Notes: generated by a model from the sequence alone, not told the origin. A stretch of 37,537 bases of DNA from Streptacidiphilus carbonis (GCF_000787775.1 NZ_BBPM01000009.1:22653-60189), one strand, 5' to 3'. Positions 7,777 through 15,953 are shown, numbered from the stretch's first letter. Made by a program: numbers and translations.

Positions 7777-8532
7777 GGCCAGCAGCCCCTCCACGGCGGT
7801 CTTCAGGTCGGCGATGGCGGCGCGGTAGAAGCGGGGGCCGTAGGAGACGCGGGCCACGCCCAGCTTCCTGAGCGCGGCCAGGTCCAGGGCGCCGGGGTTG
7901 CCGTTGACGGGTCCCGGCAGCTCGGCGACCAGGGTGGCGAGGTCGTCCGGCCGGGACACGCCGATCGGGTAGACGCAGTCGGCGCCGGCCTCGCGGTAGA
8001 GCCGGCCGCGGCGGACCGTCTCGGCGACCCGCTCCGGCTCCGGTACTCCGTTGGCGGGCAGGAAGGTGTCCACCCGGGCGTTGACGACGATCGGGATCCC
8101 GGCGTCGTCCGCGGCCGAGCGCACCCGGGCCAGCCAGTCGGCCTGCGCCCCGGCCTCGACCAGGCCGCCCGCCCGGTGGTCGGTGTCCTCCAGGTTGCAG
8201 CCCACGGCCCCGATCTCCAGCAGCCGGTCCACCAGCTCGCGCGGCTCCATGCCGTACCCGGCCTCGGCGTCCACCGTCACCGGGACCGGCACCGCCCGGG
8301 CGATCCGTCCGGCCGCGGCGAACATCTCCTGCCAGGGCGCGCCCTGGCCGTCCGGGAAGCCGAGCATCGCCGAGACGGCGGCACTGGCGGTGGCCACCAC
8401 GGGGAAGCCCGCTCCGGCCACGACCGCGGCGCTCGCCGCGTCCCAGACGTTGGGCAGCACCAGCATCCCGTCGTGGTGCAGCTCGCGCAGCCGCTCGGCC
8501 TGGGCCTTCAGGTCCTTGGTCTCAGTGGTCAT
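7774..8532 (-). CDS. Isocitrate lyase/PEP mutase family protein
   Basis: A 252-residue TIM-barrel enzyme of the isocitrate lyase/phosphoenolpyruvate mutase superfamily, which makes or breaks C-C or P-C bonds next to a 2-oxo acid with Mg2+. Characteristic features are LPNVWDAASA at 26-35, TASAAVSAMLGFPDG at 48-62, the metal-binding VDAEAGYG segment (Asp88 and Glu90) and NLEDT at 113-117 (Glu115). The catalytic KKCGH loop of true isocitrate lyases is absent, so glyoxylate-shunt activity is unlikely. It belongs to the widespread actinobacterial group of unknown substrate. Located 96 bp upstream of the exporter genes on the same strand, it could be cotranscribed with them, although the repeat between suggests a separate promoter. 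Confidence 0.87.
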   Translation of the reverse strand: MTTETKDLKAQAERLRELHHDGMLVLPNVWDAASAAVVAGAGFPVVATASAAVSAMLGFPDGQGAPWQEMFAAAGRIARAVPVPVTVDAEAGYGMEPRELVDRLLEIGAVGCNLEDTDHRAGGLVEAGAQADWLARVRSAADDAGIPIVVNARVDTFLPANGVPEPERVAETVRRGRLYREAGADCVYPIGVSRPDDLATLVAELPGPVNGNPGALDLAALRKLGVARVSYGPRFYRAAIADLKTAVEGLLA

Positions 8533-8666
8533 CGATGTCCTCCGGGTCGGTGCATCAGGTCGGAATCCGCCGGGCGCCCCATTGTCCGCCGCGGTCCCGC
8601 TCGGAGGTACGGATACCGCCCGCGCCGGAAACTCATCGGTCCGGACAGCGGGGTGGCAGGGTGCCT

Positions 8667-9677
8667 TCAGGATCCGGTCAGTCCCGGGGCCTTGAACAGG
8701 GCCGGGAGCACGGCGGCGAGATCGAGCTCGGCGCCTGCCTGCAGGCTCGCGGCGGCCCGGACGGCGTCGATGGCGATGGCCGCGGAGTTTGGGCTGTCCT
8801 CGACCTCCAGGCGCACCTCCATCGAGAAGGGCATCCCCAGGTAGCCGGAGCCCACGATCCGGATGTAGCCGACCTTCCGGTCCTTGAGCTGGGCGATGTG
8901 ATCGCTGGGGCCCAGGTCCATGGCCGTCTCCGGGGAGACGAGTTCGCGCAGGGCGGTGGCCTTGGTCACCCGCTTGGCCGCGGACCGGCCGGTGTCCCGC
9001 AGATTGAGGAAGTCGGTGTTGCCGCCGATGTTCAGCTGGTAGGTGGCGTCCACGGTGACGCCCTGCCTGTTCAGGGCGGACAGCAGGGCCTGGTGCACGG
9101 TGGTCGAGCCGATGTGGCTCTTCATGTCGTCACCAAGGAGCGTGGCGCCGGCGTCCCGGAAGCGCTGCTGCCAGGTGGCCGACCGCCCCAGCCGCGCCGG
9201 GGTGCAGTTGACCAGCGAGCACCCCGCCCGGACCGCCGCGTCGGCATACAGTTCGGCGGCGGCCTGTGCGCCGGTGGGCAGGAAGACGACCAGAATCTCG
9301 GAACCGGAGTTCCTCATTTCGGCCGCAATGTCGGCGGCGGTGGTCCGGTCTGCCGCCTCGTGGACCTGGACGATATCGGCGAGCGGTCCTGACACACCGT
9401 CCGCGAGCGCACCGACCGTGACCGGGGGCAGCGGCGCGGTGACGTCGACATAGTGCGTGGTGCAGTTCGGTTCGACCAGGATTGCCTTCTCCAGCGGCAC
9501 TCCGATTTTTCTGGCGTCGACATCGAAAGCGGCTGTGATCCGAATGTCGCGCACCGGAACGGATTCCAGGCCGGGGGCCAGATCGGTGTGCCGGACCGTG
9601 CCGTTGCTGACCCCGTGCAATGCCTGGACCAGGGCAGAACTGCAGTTTCCGATACCCGCTATGGCTATGTTGGGCAT
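8667..9677 (-). CDS. Inositol-3-phosphate synthase family protein
   Basis: Likely isomerises glucose 6-phosphate to myo-inositol 3-phosphate with bound NAD+. The 336-residue length fits the short prokaryotic type. Visible are an N-terminal Rossmann motif (AIAGIGNCSSAL, residues 5-16), the active-site block GDDMKSHIGSTTVHQ, the NIGGNTDFLNL segment and a C-terminal EVEDSPNSAAIAIDAVR, all matching the family. The start was moved from an upstream in-frame codon to ATG 9677, because GGAGGAG lies just upstream and the Rossmann strand follows at once. It is divergent from a glycosyltransferase-like/exporter operon, so its inositol phosphate may be dedicated to a product exported by that operon. Whether it is the housekeeping synthase (mycothiol, phosphatidylinositol) or a paralog cannot be decided from this window. 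Confidence 0.88.
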   Translation of the reverse strand: MPNIAIAGIGNCSSALVQALHGVSNGTVRHTDLAPGLESVPVRDIRITAAFDVDARKIGVPLEKAILVEPNCTTHYVDVTAPLPPVTVGALADGVSGPLADIVQVHEAADRTTAADIAAEMRNSGSEILVVFLPTGAQAAAELYADAAVRAGCSLVNCTPARLGRSATWQQRFRDAGATLLGDDMKSHIGSTTVHQALLSALNRQGVTVDATYQLNIGGNTDFLNLRDTGRSAAKRVTKATALRELVSPETAMDLGPSDHIAQLKDRKVGYIRIVGSGYLGMPFSMEVRLEVEDSPNSAAIAIDAVRAAASLQAGAELDLAAVLPALFKAPGLTGS

Positions 9678-9743
9678 ACGTCCACTCCTCCCGTGCGGTT
9701 GTCCTGACGCTCCAGCAGTAGATCGGAGTCCCGGGGCCGGCAC

Positions 9744-9769
9744 AAGACAGGGTGCGGACTGTCTGTCTT
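9744..9769. promoter_or_regulatory. Inverted repeat in the divergent promoter region
   Basis: AAGACAG (9744-9750) is repeated in inverse as CTGTCTT (9763-9769), and an overlapping AGACAG-N8-CTGTCT arrangement (9745-9764) is also present. It lies between the divergent inositol-phosphate synthase gene and the exporter operon and is a candidate operator for both. No known regulator consensus was recognised. Confidence 0.3.
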
Positions 9770-9910
9770 CGGGCGGTTGTTCGCCCTTGTCCGGCTATGG
9801 CCGCGCCTTGCATTATTCAAACCTCCTTGCGGAAATTGACGTATTGACATGCCGGAGGTGTTGGGGTTCGCTCGAAAGCCATGAATGCCTGGACGGGGGA
9901 GGCGAAATCC

Positions 9911-11029
9911 GTGCCGCAGGTCCGTTTATCGAGCGCTGTGATGGCGCATCCCAGCCGCGCCGGTGCGGCCTTCCGGCTCCGGAACGGCCTGGTCGATTTG
10001 GCGCCCGAGGTGGTATTCGACCCGGACCCCGAAGGGCCGCCGACCGCGCTGCGCACCGCCCGCCGCGCCTGGAGCGCGGTCGCGCCGGGCGCCACCCACC
10101 ACCTGGTGCTCCAGGACGACGCCGTGCCGAGTGCGGGCTTCGCCGCCCAGGCCGCCGCGGCCGCCGGCGCCAGGCCCGACGACGCGCTGGCGTTCTTCAC
10201 CGAGTGGGGGTCCCGCACCGCGCACATGGTCCGTATCGCCGCGCTCACCGGGGCCTCCTGGGCGCGTTCCGTGGACGAGTACGTACCCGCGCCGGTGCTG
10301 ATGCTGCCGGCTCACATCGCCGGCGGATTCGACGAGTACGCCGCGCTGAAGGCCGAGCCGGGCACACCCGACGACGTCGTCCTCGACGACTACCTGCGTG
10401 AACTCGGGGTCGGCTGCTACGTGTCGGTGCCGAACCTCGCCGACCACCTGGAGACGCCCAGCCTCACGGGCAACGACCACCTGGGCGCGCGCCGCTGCGT
10501 CTGCCTGCCGGCCGAGGCCGACCCGCCGCCGGACTGGACCGGCCCCGCGGTCGAGGCGCTGCCGATGGTGCCTCAGTTCTCCTGGTGGGAGGGGCTGTCC
10601 TGCATCCGGGTCCGGGACGGCGACCGCTACCGCAAGGAGTGGACCGCGCCGGTCCTGGCCGGCCGGGGGCTCGGCGCGGCCGAGTTGGACGCGGCGTGCG
10701 CGGCGGCGGTGCCGGCCGCGGTGCGCGAGATCGTCAGCGGGATGCTGATCCGGCAGTGGTGGCTGACCGCCTGCGCCCTGGGCATGGTCGCGGCCGATCT
10801 GGGCCTGTCCGCCGAGCGCGTCCCGGCCGCGGCCCGGCAGCCGGTCGCGGCCCGGGCGCTGGCGACGATGTTCCCCGGCGGGGTACGGCGGTTCCTGCCG
10901 GCCGGGCAGTTCGAGCGGGCCGCCGGCCTGATGCTGGAACCGCTGGTGGCGGCGCTGTGCCTGGGGGCGCAGTACGGCGGGGAGGCGTACCGGGACGCGG
11001 AGGACGTCGGGGGAGCAGTCCCGGCGTGA
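9911..11029 (+). CDS. Putative glycosyltransferase-like protein (unknown substrate)
   Basis: A 372-residue protein that I recognise only in outline. Its N-terminal ~200 residues resemble a GT-A-type nucleotide-sugar binding domain: SSAVMAHPSRA near the start, a DPDPEG segment, then HHLVLQDDAV with QDD at 68-70 in the position of the metal-binding Asp cluster, and later PDDVVLDDYLREL. The C-terminal half is helical and rich in Ala and Trp (QFSWWEG, IRQWWLTA). There is no signal peptide or membrane segment. GTG 9911 is chosen over ATG 9881, because GGGGGAGG lies 8 nt before it and nothing suitable precedes the ATG. It overlaps the next gene by 4 nt, so it is coupled to the exporter. Glycosylation of an inositol phosphate or derived lipid is an inference from context. 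Confidence 0.6.
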   Translation: MPQVRLSSAVMAHPSRAGAAFRLRNGLVDLAPEVVFDPDPEGPPTALRTARRAWSAVAPGATHHLVLQDDAVPSAGFAAQAAAAAGARPDDALAFFTEWGSRTAHMVRIAALTGASWARSVDEYVPAPVLMLPAHIAGGFDEYAALKAEPGTPDDVVLDDYLRELGVGCYVSVPNLADHLETPSLTGNDHLGARRCVCLPAEADPPPDWTGPAVEALPMVPQFSWWEGLSCIRVRDGDRYRKEWTAPVLAGRGLGAAELDAACAAAVPAAVREIVSGMLIRQWWLTACALGMVAADLGLSAERVPAAARQPVAARALATMFPGGVRRFLPAGQFERAAGLMLEPLVAALCLGAQYGGEAYRDAEDVGGAVPA

Positions 11030-12039
11030 CCGCGATCGAGGTGCGCGAGGTCAGCAAGCGGTTCCGGCTGCGGGGGCCGCTGCTCAGGCGCGGCAGGCAG
11101 CCGCGCCGGGAGACGGTCGCCCTGGACCGGGTGAGCCTGGAGATCGGCGCAGGTGAGTTCGTCGGACTGCTCGGGCAGAACGGCGCCGGGAAGTCGACGC
11201 TGGTCCGGGTGATGACCGGGCTGCTGGTGCCGGACAGCGGGACGGTGCGGGTGCTCGGGCTCGACCCCAACCGGGACCAGGTGCGGAATGCTGCCAACAT
11301 CGGAGTGACGTTCGGTCAGCGCACCCAGCTGTGGTGGGACCTGCGGGCCCGCGACTCCTTCGGGATCCTGCGCGACATGTACGGCCTGCCGGAGCCGGTG
11401 TTCGTCCGGCGGATGCGCGAACTCGACGACGTCCTCGGCCTGTCCGGGTTCTGGGACACCCAGGCGCGGCACCTCTCGCTGGGCCAGCGGGTGCGCTGCG
11501 ACCTGGCCGCCGCGGTGCTGCACCGGCCGCTGGTGCTCTTCCTGGACGAGCCGACCATCGGCCTGGACGTGCTGGTGCGGTCCCAGGTGCGGGCGATGCT
11601 CGCCGACCTGGCCCGCACCGGGGACCATGCGATCGTGCTGACCACCCATGACGTCGACGACGTCGAGGCGCTCTGCCCCCGGATCGTGCTGATCGACCGG
11701 GGGCGGCCGCTCTTCGACGGCACCCTCGCCGACCTGACCGGCATCGGCGGGCGGTCCGGCACGGTGACGGTGGAGCTGACGGCGGGCGGCGGCGGGCCGG
11801 TCCGGCTGCCGGGGGCCCGACTGCTGGAGCTGGACGGCGTCCGCGCCACCTACGCCCTGGATCCCGGGGTGGGCCAGGAGGAGTTCGCAGCCCGGCTGCT
11901 GGGCGCGGGCGGGGTGCGGTCGATCGACTTCGAGGGCGTCCGGCTGGAGGACGTGCTCCGCTCGGTCTACGCCGGCGACCACAGCCGGCTGGGCGGTCCC
12001 CCGGCACCCGTCCTTCCGGCCGCGCCGGCGCCGCCGTGA
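11026..12039 (+). CDS. ABC-2 type exporter ATP-binding protein
   Basis: A 337-residue ATPase driving the two permeases that follow. It has Walker A GQNGAGKS at 50-57, signature LSLGQR at 150-155, Walker B VLFLDEP at 170-176 and the switch histidine in TTHD. The stretch FGQRTQLWWDL after the Q-loop is typical of ATPases paired with permeases of the DUF990/ABC2_membrane_6 group rather than DrrB. A C-terminal domain of ~110 residues follows the core. The start is GTG overlapping the preceding stop (GTGA), and its own stop overlaps the next GTG in the same way, so expression of the whole cassette is coupled. Confidence 0.92.
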   Translation: MTAIEVREVSKRFRLRGPLLRRGRQPRRETVALDRVSLEIGAGEFVGLLGQNGAGKSTLVRVMTGLLVPDSGTVRVLGLDPNRDQVRNAANIGVTFGQRTQLWWDLRARDSFGILRDMYGLPEPVFVRRMRELDDVLGLSGFWDTQARHLSLGQRVRCDLAAAVLHRPLVLFLDEPTIGLDVLVRSQVRAMLADLARTGDHAIVLTTHDVDDVEALCPRIVLIDRGRPLFDGTLADLTGIGGRSGTVTVELTAGGGGPVRLPGARLLELDGVRATYALDPGVGQEEFAARLLGAGGVRSIDFEGVRLEDVLRSVYAGDHSRLGGPPAPVLPAAPAPP

Positions 12040-12833
12040 CCGGCGCCGTGCACCGGCTGGCCCGGATCGCGCCGCTCGCCGAGTGCATGCGCGGCACCAG
12101 GCTGGCGACGACCGGATTCGTGGTCGTCACCCAGGTCCTGCTCTACGCCGAGCTGTGGCGGGCGCTCTACGCGCACACCGCCGAGGTGGCCGGGCTGGAC
12201 GTCCGACAGGCCGTCAGCTACTCCACCCTGGCGACCCTGGCCACCACCGCCCGGGCCATGCGCGGTGCGACCGGGGAGTCCGTCAAGACCCGGATCCTGG
12301 ACGGCTCGATCGCCTACTGGTTCCTCCGTCCGGTGAGCGCGCGCCGGTACCGCGCCTGGTACGGGGTGGGCGAAGCGCTGTACTCCTCGGCCTGGGTGGC
12401 CGCCGGACTGGCGCTCGGGCTGGTCCTGGGGCTGGTCGCGCCGCCCGCCTCGGCCGCGGTGGCCGCACTGTCGGCGGTCAGCTTCGGGCTCGGCCTGGTG
12501 GTGCTCTACTACCTGACCCTGCTGATCGACCTGGTCGCCTTCTGGACGGTCTCCACGGAGGGCGTCACCCGGTTCTACGAGTTCGTGCAGGCGCTGCTGT
12601 CCGGGGCGCTGATCCCGCTGTGGTTCCTCCCCGGCCCGCTCGCCGCCGTGGTGACCCGGCTGCCGTTCGCGGCCGGGGTGTCGACCCCGGTCTCGCTGTA
12701 CGCGGGGCGGATCGCCCCGGCCGGTGCGGCGGGCCCGCTGGCCGTACAGGTCGGCTGGTGCCTGGTGCTGGCGGTGCTCACGGCCGCCGTCTGGCGCCGC
12801 GCGGGACGCCGTCTGGTGGTGCTGGGCGGATGA
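12036..12833 (+). CDS. ABC-2 exporter permease 1 (DUF990/ABC2_membrane_6-like)
   Basis: A 265-residue integral membrane protein with about six hydrophobic segments. ALYAHTAEVAGLD and SVKTRILDGSIAYWFLRPVSARRY in the first cytoplasmic loop are the hallmark pattern of this permease group (residues about 80-110). It starts at a GTG overlapping the ATPase stop and ends with ATGA overlapping the second permease. With its partner it should form a heterodimeric export channel. Confidence 0.87.
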   Translation: MTGAVHRLARIAPLAECMRGTRLATTGFVVVTQVLLYAELWRALYAHTAEVAGLDVRQAVSYSTLATLATTARAMRGATGESVKTRILDGSIAYWFLRPVSARRYRAWYGVGEALYSSAWVAAGLALGLVLGLVAPPASAAVAALSAVSFGLGLVVLYYLTLLIDLVAFWTVSTEGVTRFYEFVQALLSGALIPLWFLPGPLAAVVTRLPFAAGVSTPVSLYAGRIAPAGAAGPLAVQVGWCLVLAVLTAAVWRRAGRRLVVLGG

Positions 12834-13669
12834 CGGGGGTCGCGCGGACGACCGCGGGCGCGCGGACACGCCGGGCCTGGCGGGCCGCCGGGGCCACCGG
12901 CCGGGCCGGCCTGCGTGAACGGCTGGCCGACAAGGCGGACTTCGCCCTGGCGATCGTGAACGGGGTGACCTACCAGGTCACCGTGCTGCTGTTCGCGACC
13001 GTCGTGTTCACCCGGTTCCCGCCGCTGGCCGGCTGGACCGTGGGCCAGGTGCTGCTGGTGAGCAGCGTCCGGCTGCTGGCGCACGCCGTGTTCGTGCTGG
13101 GGTTCACCAATGTCAGGGAGATCCCCTATCTGATCCGTCAGGGACGGTTCGACAGCTTCCTGCTGCGCCCGGCGCCGGTGCTGCTGCAGGTGTGCACCAG
13201 CCGGTTCCCGCTGAACGCGGTGGGCGACCTCACCGTCGCCGTGACCTCGCTCGGCGTCTGCCTGTCGATGCTGCGGCTGGACTGGACCCCGGCCCGGGCC
13301 GGCTTCCTGGTCCTCGCGGTGGCGAGCGGAGCCGTGCTGGAGCTGGCGCTCGCGCTGTGCACGGCGGGCGTGGTGCTGCTCCGCCCCGGCAGCGAGGCGT
13401 TGTTCTCCTGGCTGGACACGGTGATCGGCTCTTTCGGCAACTACCCGCTGAACGTGTTCCCCGCGGTGCTGCGGGCGGCGTTCACCTTCGTACTGCCGGT
13501 GGCGTTCGTGGCGTTCTACCCGGTGGCGGCGGTGCTGGGGAAGGCGGACACGGTTCCGTACGGCCCGGCGCTGACCCTGGTGGCGCCGCTGGTCGCACTG
13601 GTCTGGCTGGGGGTGGGCCGCTGGGCCTGGCGCGCGGGGCTGCGGGCCTATCGGCGGCACGGGTGGTGA
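12830..13669 (+). CDS. ABC-2 exporter permease 2 (DUF990/ABC2_membrane_6-like)
   Basis: A 279-residue permease, second half of the channel. After a basic N-terminus (residues 1-35) it has about six membrane segments, with the family loop IPYLIRQGRFDSFLLRPAPV near residue 105 and the late GSFGNYPLNVFPAVL segment common to this group. Its ATG overlaps the stop of permease 1 (ATGA). It is the last gene of the operon: a strong hairpin follows 37 nt after the stop. Confidence 0.87.
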   Translation: MTGVARTTAGARTRRAWRAAGATGRAGLRERLADKADFALAIVNGVTYQVTVLLFATVVFTRFPPLAGWTVGQVLLVSSVRLLAHAVFVLGFTNVREIPYLIRQGRFDSFLLRPAPVLLQVCTSRFPLNAVGDLTVAVTSLGVCLSMLRLDWTPARAGFLVLAVASGAVLELALALCTAGVVLLRPGSEALFSWLDTVIGSFGNYPLNVFPAVLRAAFTFVLPVAFVAFYPVAAVLGKADTVPYGPALTLVAPLVALVWLGVGRWAWRAGLRAYRRHGW

Positions 13670-13705
13670 CCCAGCTGGTGGCGCGGGCGCTGACGCGGCA
13701 GCACC

Positions 13706-13748
13706 GCGCCCCCGTCCGGACCGCTGGACGCGGTACGGACGGGGGCGC
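13706..13748. terminator. Bidirectional hairpin terminator
   Basis: A 13-bp perfect GC stem (13706-13718 with 13736-13748) continues inward with four more pairs after one mismatch. It lies between the convergent exporter operon and the SPW-repeat gene and can end transcription from both. Confidence 0.65.
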
Positions 13749-13773
13749 CCGGTTGCCCCTTCGCGGGTCGGGC

Positions 13774-14226
13774 CTATCTCTTGGTGGGACGGCCCAGTGA
13801 CATCACCATCCCGACCGCGGCCAGTCCCAGCGCGCAGCAGACGCCGCCGATGACCACGTTGTTCCAGATCATTCCGGCCGTGGGGTGGTGTCCGACGGTC
13901 ACCACCCAGGGCGAGATGATCAGCCAGACGCCGATCGCCGCGACGACGCCGCTCAGCCGGAACATCCGCTCGGGCGCGAGCGTGAGCCCCATCCCGATCA
14001 CGGCCAGGGCGATGCCCAGGATGAGGTTGTTGACCAGCAGGTTGTTGTTGCTGGGGCCGAAGTGCACGACCCACGGGGAGATCGCCGCGTAGAGGCCGGC
14101 GAGGAGCACCAGGCCGTCGATGGCGACGACGCCACGGCGGCTCTCCATTCGGGCGTACCGCGCCCGCATCTCGGCCACGTCAGGGTGGGCCGCGATGTCG
14201 GGGCCACGATTCGCGATGTGAGCCAT
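13774..14226 (-). CDS. SPW-repeat membrane protein
   Basis: A 150-residue small membrane protein with four predicted membrane segments and two SPW motifs (ISPWVVHFG and ISPWVVTVG), one per repeat, each followed by an asparagine-rich segment (SNNNLLVNNLILG and IWNNVVIGG). This is the signature of the SPW repeat family, whose function is unknown. The chosen ATG (14226) has AGAAGG 8 nt upstream; an in-frame ATG nine codons further out lacks a good site. It neighbours an IHF-like protein and a PRC-barrel/DUF2382 protein, a grouping that suggests a stress or stationary-phase role by inference only. Confidence 0.88.
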   Translation of the reverse strand: MAHIANRGPDIAAHPDVAEMRARYARMESRRGVVAIDGLVLLAGLYAAISPWVVHFGPSNNNLLVNNLILGIALAVIGMGLTLAPERMFRLSGVVAAIGVWLIISPWVVTVGHHPTAGMIWNNVVIGGVCCALGLAAVGMVMSLGRPTKR

Positions 14227-14330
14227 TCTGATCGCCTTCTTCCGGAAAAGCATGAAAGGCCCTGTGTTCCTCCACTTTCCCCTTTATTGTCCGGTTCACT
14301 CATCTGCACGGCGCGTCTCTGTCCGAGCGA

Positions 14331-14666
14331 TCAGCCCACCGCGTCGCGGGGCACCGGCGCATGGCTCAGGGCCTCGGCGAGGGCCTGCCGCTGAGCCGCG
14401 GTGAGGTCCTGGAGGCACTGGTCGTCCCGCAGCCGGGCGCGCTTGAGCAGGTCGTGGGCGGTGAGCCAGTCCACCCCCGGCAGCGCCCGGAACAGCGCGC
14501 CGACCGGCATCGACGCCGCCGCCGGATCACCGCTGCCCGCGGCGATCAGCACCCGGGCCAGCCCGGTCACCCCGTCGGCGGCCACGGCGGCCAGCAGCCG
14601 CTCCTGTGCGCGGTGCTGCACGGACTGCTCCGGCACAGCGGGGTCACGGTCGAATTCGGTCGACAT
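14331..14666 (-). CDS. Divergent actinobacterial IHF-like nucleoid protein
   Basis: A 111-residue protein whose C-terminal part (VGALFRALPGVDWLTAHDLL through LTAAQRQALAEAL) follows the layout of the sIHF/mIHF fold: a V-AL--LPGV turn, a helix, then an R-rich turn and a final L--Q--AL helix. In sIHF the turn reads LPGVGKVRA and binds the DNA backbone; here the Gly-Lys is replaced by Asp-Trp, and the basic N-terminal helix of sIHF (KNRLKHS) is replaced by a more neutral HRAQERLLAAV. DNA binding may therefore be altered. ATG 14666 is chosen because GAGGAG lies 6 nt upstream; its length then matches sIHF. The family assignment is by pattern only. Confidence 0.6.
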   Translation of the reverse strand: MSTEFDRDPAVPEQSVQHRAQERLLAAVAADGVTGLARVLIAAGSGDPAAASMPVGALFRALPGVDWLTAHDLLKRARLRDDQCLQDLTAAQRQALAEALSHAPVPRDAVG

Positions 14667-14766
14667 GGCAGGCTCCTCACGGTCCGGGCCGACGGACGGC
14701 GTGCTCCCTTCCATTCTCGTCCTGTCCGGCGGCGCCGTCGGTGCCACTTCGGTACCGCTTCGACAG

Positions 14767-14816
14767 CGACGGCCGCGGGCCGGACACCGCGAAGGGTGTC
14801 CGGCCCGCGGCCGTCG
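14767..14816. terminator. 22-bp perfect hairpin terminator
   Basis: Arms 14767-14788 and 14795-14816 are perfect 22-nt reverse complements around a 6-nt loop (GCGAAG). The element starts one base after the stop of the PRC-barrel/DUF2382 gene and isolates the downstream IHF-like gene from it. Confidence 0.8.
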
Positions 14817-14817
14817 A

Positions 14818-15636
14818 TCAGGGCTTGCGCGGGTCGCCGAGGCGCCCCTCGCCGGCCTGCGCGGACCGGTGCGCCTGCCGCGTCCGCGCCATGTGCGCGT
14901 GCAGGGCCTCGTCCTCCTGGTAGTCGATCTGCTCGGTGCGGAGGTCCTCGGTGAAGGAGACGTCCTCGGTGACCTCCTCGACCCGCATCCGGACCCGCTC
15001 GACCGGGACGGTCTCCTTGCGGACCATGGCGCGCTCCTCGTGCAGCACCACGTCCTGCTCCTGCTCGGTCCAGTCGGGGACGACGCCGTCGGCCTCGGTC
15101 GAGCCGGCCACGATGGGGTCGCGCTCGATGCGCACCTCCTCGTGCTTCACCGGGATGGTGCGGGTGACCCGCTCGGTGGTGATCCACTTGTGCAGCTTGG
15201 CGTGGCCGACCTCGACGTTCTCGCTGTTGAGCCGCAGCCGCTCCTCGGAGCGGGTCAGGTACTCGCCCACCCCTCCACCGGTGCCGTCGCGCTCGGAGAG
15301 CTTCGCGGTCGGGAAACCGCCGTCGGAGCCGAGGCCGTAGTGCCGGTACAGCGCCAGTTCCTCGTCGGCGCTGAGCGGCCGGCCCGCGTCCAGGTCCGGA
15401 GCACCGTCCACCTGCGCGCGCCCGTAGGCGAGTTGCACGTCGTCCGCGACCAGGTGGGCACCGCTCATCGGCGCGAGGTGCCCCTTGCCCAACAGTCCGC
15501 TCTTGACCAGGATCCACTGCTCGTGCTCCGCCGAGCGGTCCCGGTAGACCTGGCCCGCCTGTCCGATCTTGTTCCCCGCGGCGTCGAGCACCTTGTGCCC
15601 GACAACCTGCTGGGGATCGAGGGTCGGAGTTCCCAT
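14818..15636 (-). CDS. PRC-barrel and DUF2382 (YsnF/AvaK-type) protein
   Basis: A 272-residue soluble protein. Residues about 8-90 form a PRC-barrel (VVGHKVLDAAGNKIGQAGQVY, then EQWILVKSGLLGKG); about 150-262 form the DUF2382 domain with its alternating LRLNSENVEVGHAKL / RTIPVKHEEVRIERDP / VVLHEERAMVRKETVPVERVRM strands. The family is linked to stress responses in Streptomyces, Bacillus and cyanobacteria, but no activity is known. ATG 15636 is preferred over the upstream in-frame ATG, because GGAGGAGG lies 5 nt before it. It is followed at once by a 22-bp hairpin terminator. Confidence 0.88.
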   Translation of the reverse strand: MGTPTLDPQQVVGHKVLDAAGNKIGQAGQVYRDRSAEHEQWILVKSGLLGKGHLAPMSGAHLVADDVQLAYGRAQVDGAPDLDAGRPLSADEELALYRHYGLGSDGGFPTAKLSERDGTGGGVGEYLTRSEERLRLNSENVEVGHAKLHKWITTERVTRTIPVKHEEVRIERDPIVAGSTEADGVVPDWTEQEQDVVLHEERAMVRKETVPVERVRMRVEEVTEDVSFTEDLRTEQIDYQEDEALHAHMARTRQAHRSAQAGEGRLGDPRKP

Positions 15637-15953
15637 GACAACCTCCTCCGAGGTGTGCGGTGGTAGGGGGTGAGACCGCCTCCGCCGCATCCGCGCGGCA
15701 GCGGATCACTTCTCCACCATGGGTCAGAGGCACACCGCGGGCAAACGCAAGCGCTGACGGCCAACCGGCTGACGGCGGGCGGGGAGCGCACGCACCCCGC
15801 CCCGCCTGCCGCCCGGGCATTGACGGCGCCGAGAAGTCGGCTCACCCGTTCGGCCCACAGGGCCGACCGACCGGCCGCCCAGGCGGTCGGTCATTCCTCG
15901 GCATATGTCGATCGCTTGACGACCACCCATGGATATGAGCCTTGATCGGCTGC
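15637..15953. other. Intergenic region, promoter side of the PRC/DUF2382 gene
   Basis: 317 bases hold the upstream region of the minus-strand PRC-barrel gene and the downstream hairpin of the RidA-like gene (15865-15892). I found no convincing -10/-35 pair or sigma-B-type box, and no short ORF with a good ribosome binding site. Confidence 0.5.
15865..15892 (-). terminator. Hairpin downstream of the RidA-like gene
   Basis: GACCGACCG (15865-15873) pairs perfectly with CGGTCGGTC (15884-15892) around a 10-nt loop, 62 nt beyond the stop of the minus-strand RidA-like gene. Confidence 0.45.

Noticed and set aside
7774-8532. Calling this gene isocitrate lyase or methylisocitrate lyase
   Set aside because: The catalytic KKCGH loop of isocitrate lyase is missing, and the protein is shorter than either enzyme.
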